Below are positions 62,675 through 64,000 of a stretch of 64,000 nucleotides of DNA, one piece after another. The DNA is taken from positions 1-64,000 of the forward strand of contig WION01000056.1 in the NCBI GenBank assembly GCA_015039365.1, read 5' to 3'. The translations under genes and the position numbers were made by a program. The stretch is from Amanita rubescens (taxonomy: Eukaryota; Basidiomycota; Agaricomycetes; Agaricales; Amanitaceae). The notes beneath the pieces were generated by a model. That model was not told the origin of the DNA. It searched no databases and was given only the letters and a program-made list of their open reading frames with translations. How positions within the stretch are numbered: the first letter of the stretch is position 1; each line of letters starts with the position of its first letter.

Positions 62675-64000
62675 ATAATGCGTTTGTTCGTGAGGAGGTA
62701 TTATGAGACAGAGTACATGCTATTTGAATTCGTACATGGTATATAGCTCGTAGCTAAAAATTTGAACATCGTCTATGCATTTTCCCGGATTCCGATCATA
62801 CGAGTAAAGGAAAGTGATTGATATACGAGTGAGTGTATAGAATGACAAAGTGGGAGAAGGTAAAAACGGTGGGAATGCAGCGAAGGGACAAGGTGAAAAT
62901 GAAGGGTACGCGTCGAAATCGATAAAGTGGGAGAAGGCGAAGACCGCGGGTATACATAGTAGTAAGGAATGACTTGATTAACGCACACAAAACCGAGAGC
63001 TTCAAGCGTGCAGTTCAACTGAGTGTAGTAGAACTTGAAGGTGTGGCAGAGCGAACGCAGAAGTATTTAGTAAAGCTACAGACTCGCTGTACCTGGAATG
63101 CACTCTTGCCGCCATAGGTGCCAGTAACATGATAATGCTTTGCAATTTGAACATAAATCTTATGGCATACATTCAATGCCGCGCTGGAACGACTTTCGCA
63201 ATGATCAAAACTAATCCGATCTTCCAAGTTGGCACAAAATGAACTGTGCCCGCCAGCGCGAACATGACCTCAGCTCATCCGACTCACTGTACCTGGAATG
63301 CACTCTTGCCGCCATAAGTGCTAACACGATGATACTTTGAAAGTAAATCTTATGGCATACATTCAATGCCGCGGTGACCTGGAACAACTTTCGCGATATT
63401 CAAAATCGATTTTCCGAGTTGGCACAAAATGAGTGTTTCCGCCAGCGCGAACATGACCTCGGCTCATCCTGATATCCTCATTCTCTGTCCTTAGCCTAAA
63501 GATGATAGAATACTCCCGTCGATCGCAAGAAACAGGCAGAGCAATGTTATTGGCATTCGCACAAGCCTTAAGGTCGTAGACGAGATGCGTTCACACTCAA
63601 CTACTCCGAAATCACAGGCCAGGTATTTTCTGATGTTTCCAGTGCATATTGAAACCTTTGGCAATAACTTACCGCCTGATAAGTCAGAAATTTGGGTGGG
63701 CGTGATGATCTGCGATTACTGATAAGCCTGATAAGATAATGTCATCCAACGTGACTTAGTGACGTGTCGCTTAGTACACGCCGCTGCTGGCACCTGCTGG
63801 CACCAGGGCGATGAAGAAGGCTACTCTTTCGTCCAAAAGATTGCGCAATTTCGGCCAAGGTGGTGTGGTGATGCGTCAATATGGCAAAGCGGTAGGGCGC
63901 AAGCAAATTGAAAAAGAGATTTCAAGAAGCCAAGCTCTTAATCAGGGTGTGTTTAACTTCTTACCCTCCCTGCTCCAAGATGACTCTGACGTCCATAATC
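62675..64000. repeat. Non-coding right flank with a ~200-bp tandem duplication
   Basis: Segments at about 63080-63280 and 63283-63475 share ACTCnCTGTACCTGGAATGC, TTATGGCATACATTCAATGC and GCCAGCGCGAACATGACC-type blocks. The remainder shows no convincing gene. A short TACCCTCCCTGCTCC at the very end weakly resembles the A-family termini but cannot be judged. Confidence 0.5.

Noticed and set aside
1..64000. CRISPR arrays, rRNA and bacterial operon features
   Set aside because: None are present. Intron structure and transposon types indicate a fungal nuclear genome.

Overview
The window looks like a transposon-rich stretch of a filamentous basidiomycete (Agaricomycete) nuclear genome. The evidence is short spliceosomal introns of about 45-60 nt with GTAAGT-type donors, a Plavaka-type transposase, an RNase H1 hybrid-binding-domain gene next to a gene of a family I associate with Agaricomycetes, an SPT5-like paralogue, and Ty3/gypsy chromoviruses with C-terminal chromodomains. 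No rRNA, tRNA or CRISPR was recognised. All statements come from reading the sequence; no database search was run.

Layout. 1-11.6 kb: small host genes (a Ser/Asp-rich minus-strand gene, a 185-aa gene, an SPT5-like gene with one in-frame TGA, a 143-aa acidic repeat protein), followed by tandem repeats and low-complexity DNA. 11.6-22.1 kb: a complete Ty3/gypsy element on the minus strand (Element 1, 452-bp LTRs, 5-bp duplication ATTCT) that splits a host ORF. It carries a nonsense codon in RT and a nested 2.27-kb element (A). 22.5-25.5 kb: repeats and a truncated relative of A (B). 25.5-31.2 kb: the 5' part of a diverged sister retroelement (Element 2) whose LTR is split by a third relative (C). 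31.2-39.3 kb: an intact young retroelement (Element 3, identical 452-bp LTRs, 8,131 bp) that cuts Element 2 in its RT. 39.3-48.9 kb: ends of two more A-like elements (D, E), a structured terminus (H), a chromovirus remnant, and two nested repeat-bounded units (F, G) enclosing a broken DnaJ gene. 48.9-64 kb: a small host gene, an apparently intact 8-exon Plavaka transposase, triple tandem repeats, a second copy of the H terminus (I), and a divergent gene pair (687 aa and 249 aa).

How the parts fit. The three retroelements are one lineage with LTR, self-complementary primer site, gag, -1 junction, PR-RT-RNaseH-IN-chromodomain, two overlapping extra ORFs, polypurine tract and LTR. Two features recur in diverged copies. 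First, the site just inside the 5' LTR is complementary to a sequence about 33 nt downstream of the LTR TATA box, as expected for Tf1-style self-priming. Second, a gag open frame of about 580 codons has no AUG over its first 226-247 codons, and its first AUG lies at the same place in each copy. The second system is a set of non-autonomous elements (A-E) with 8-bp duplications where both ends are visible and short CTTTAC-CTCCCCC termini. Each carries its own array of a short oligomer near its ends, while a ~75-bp internal motif is shared by all copies whose interior is present. I consider these two systems the most interesting content.
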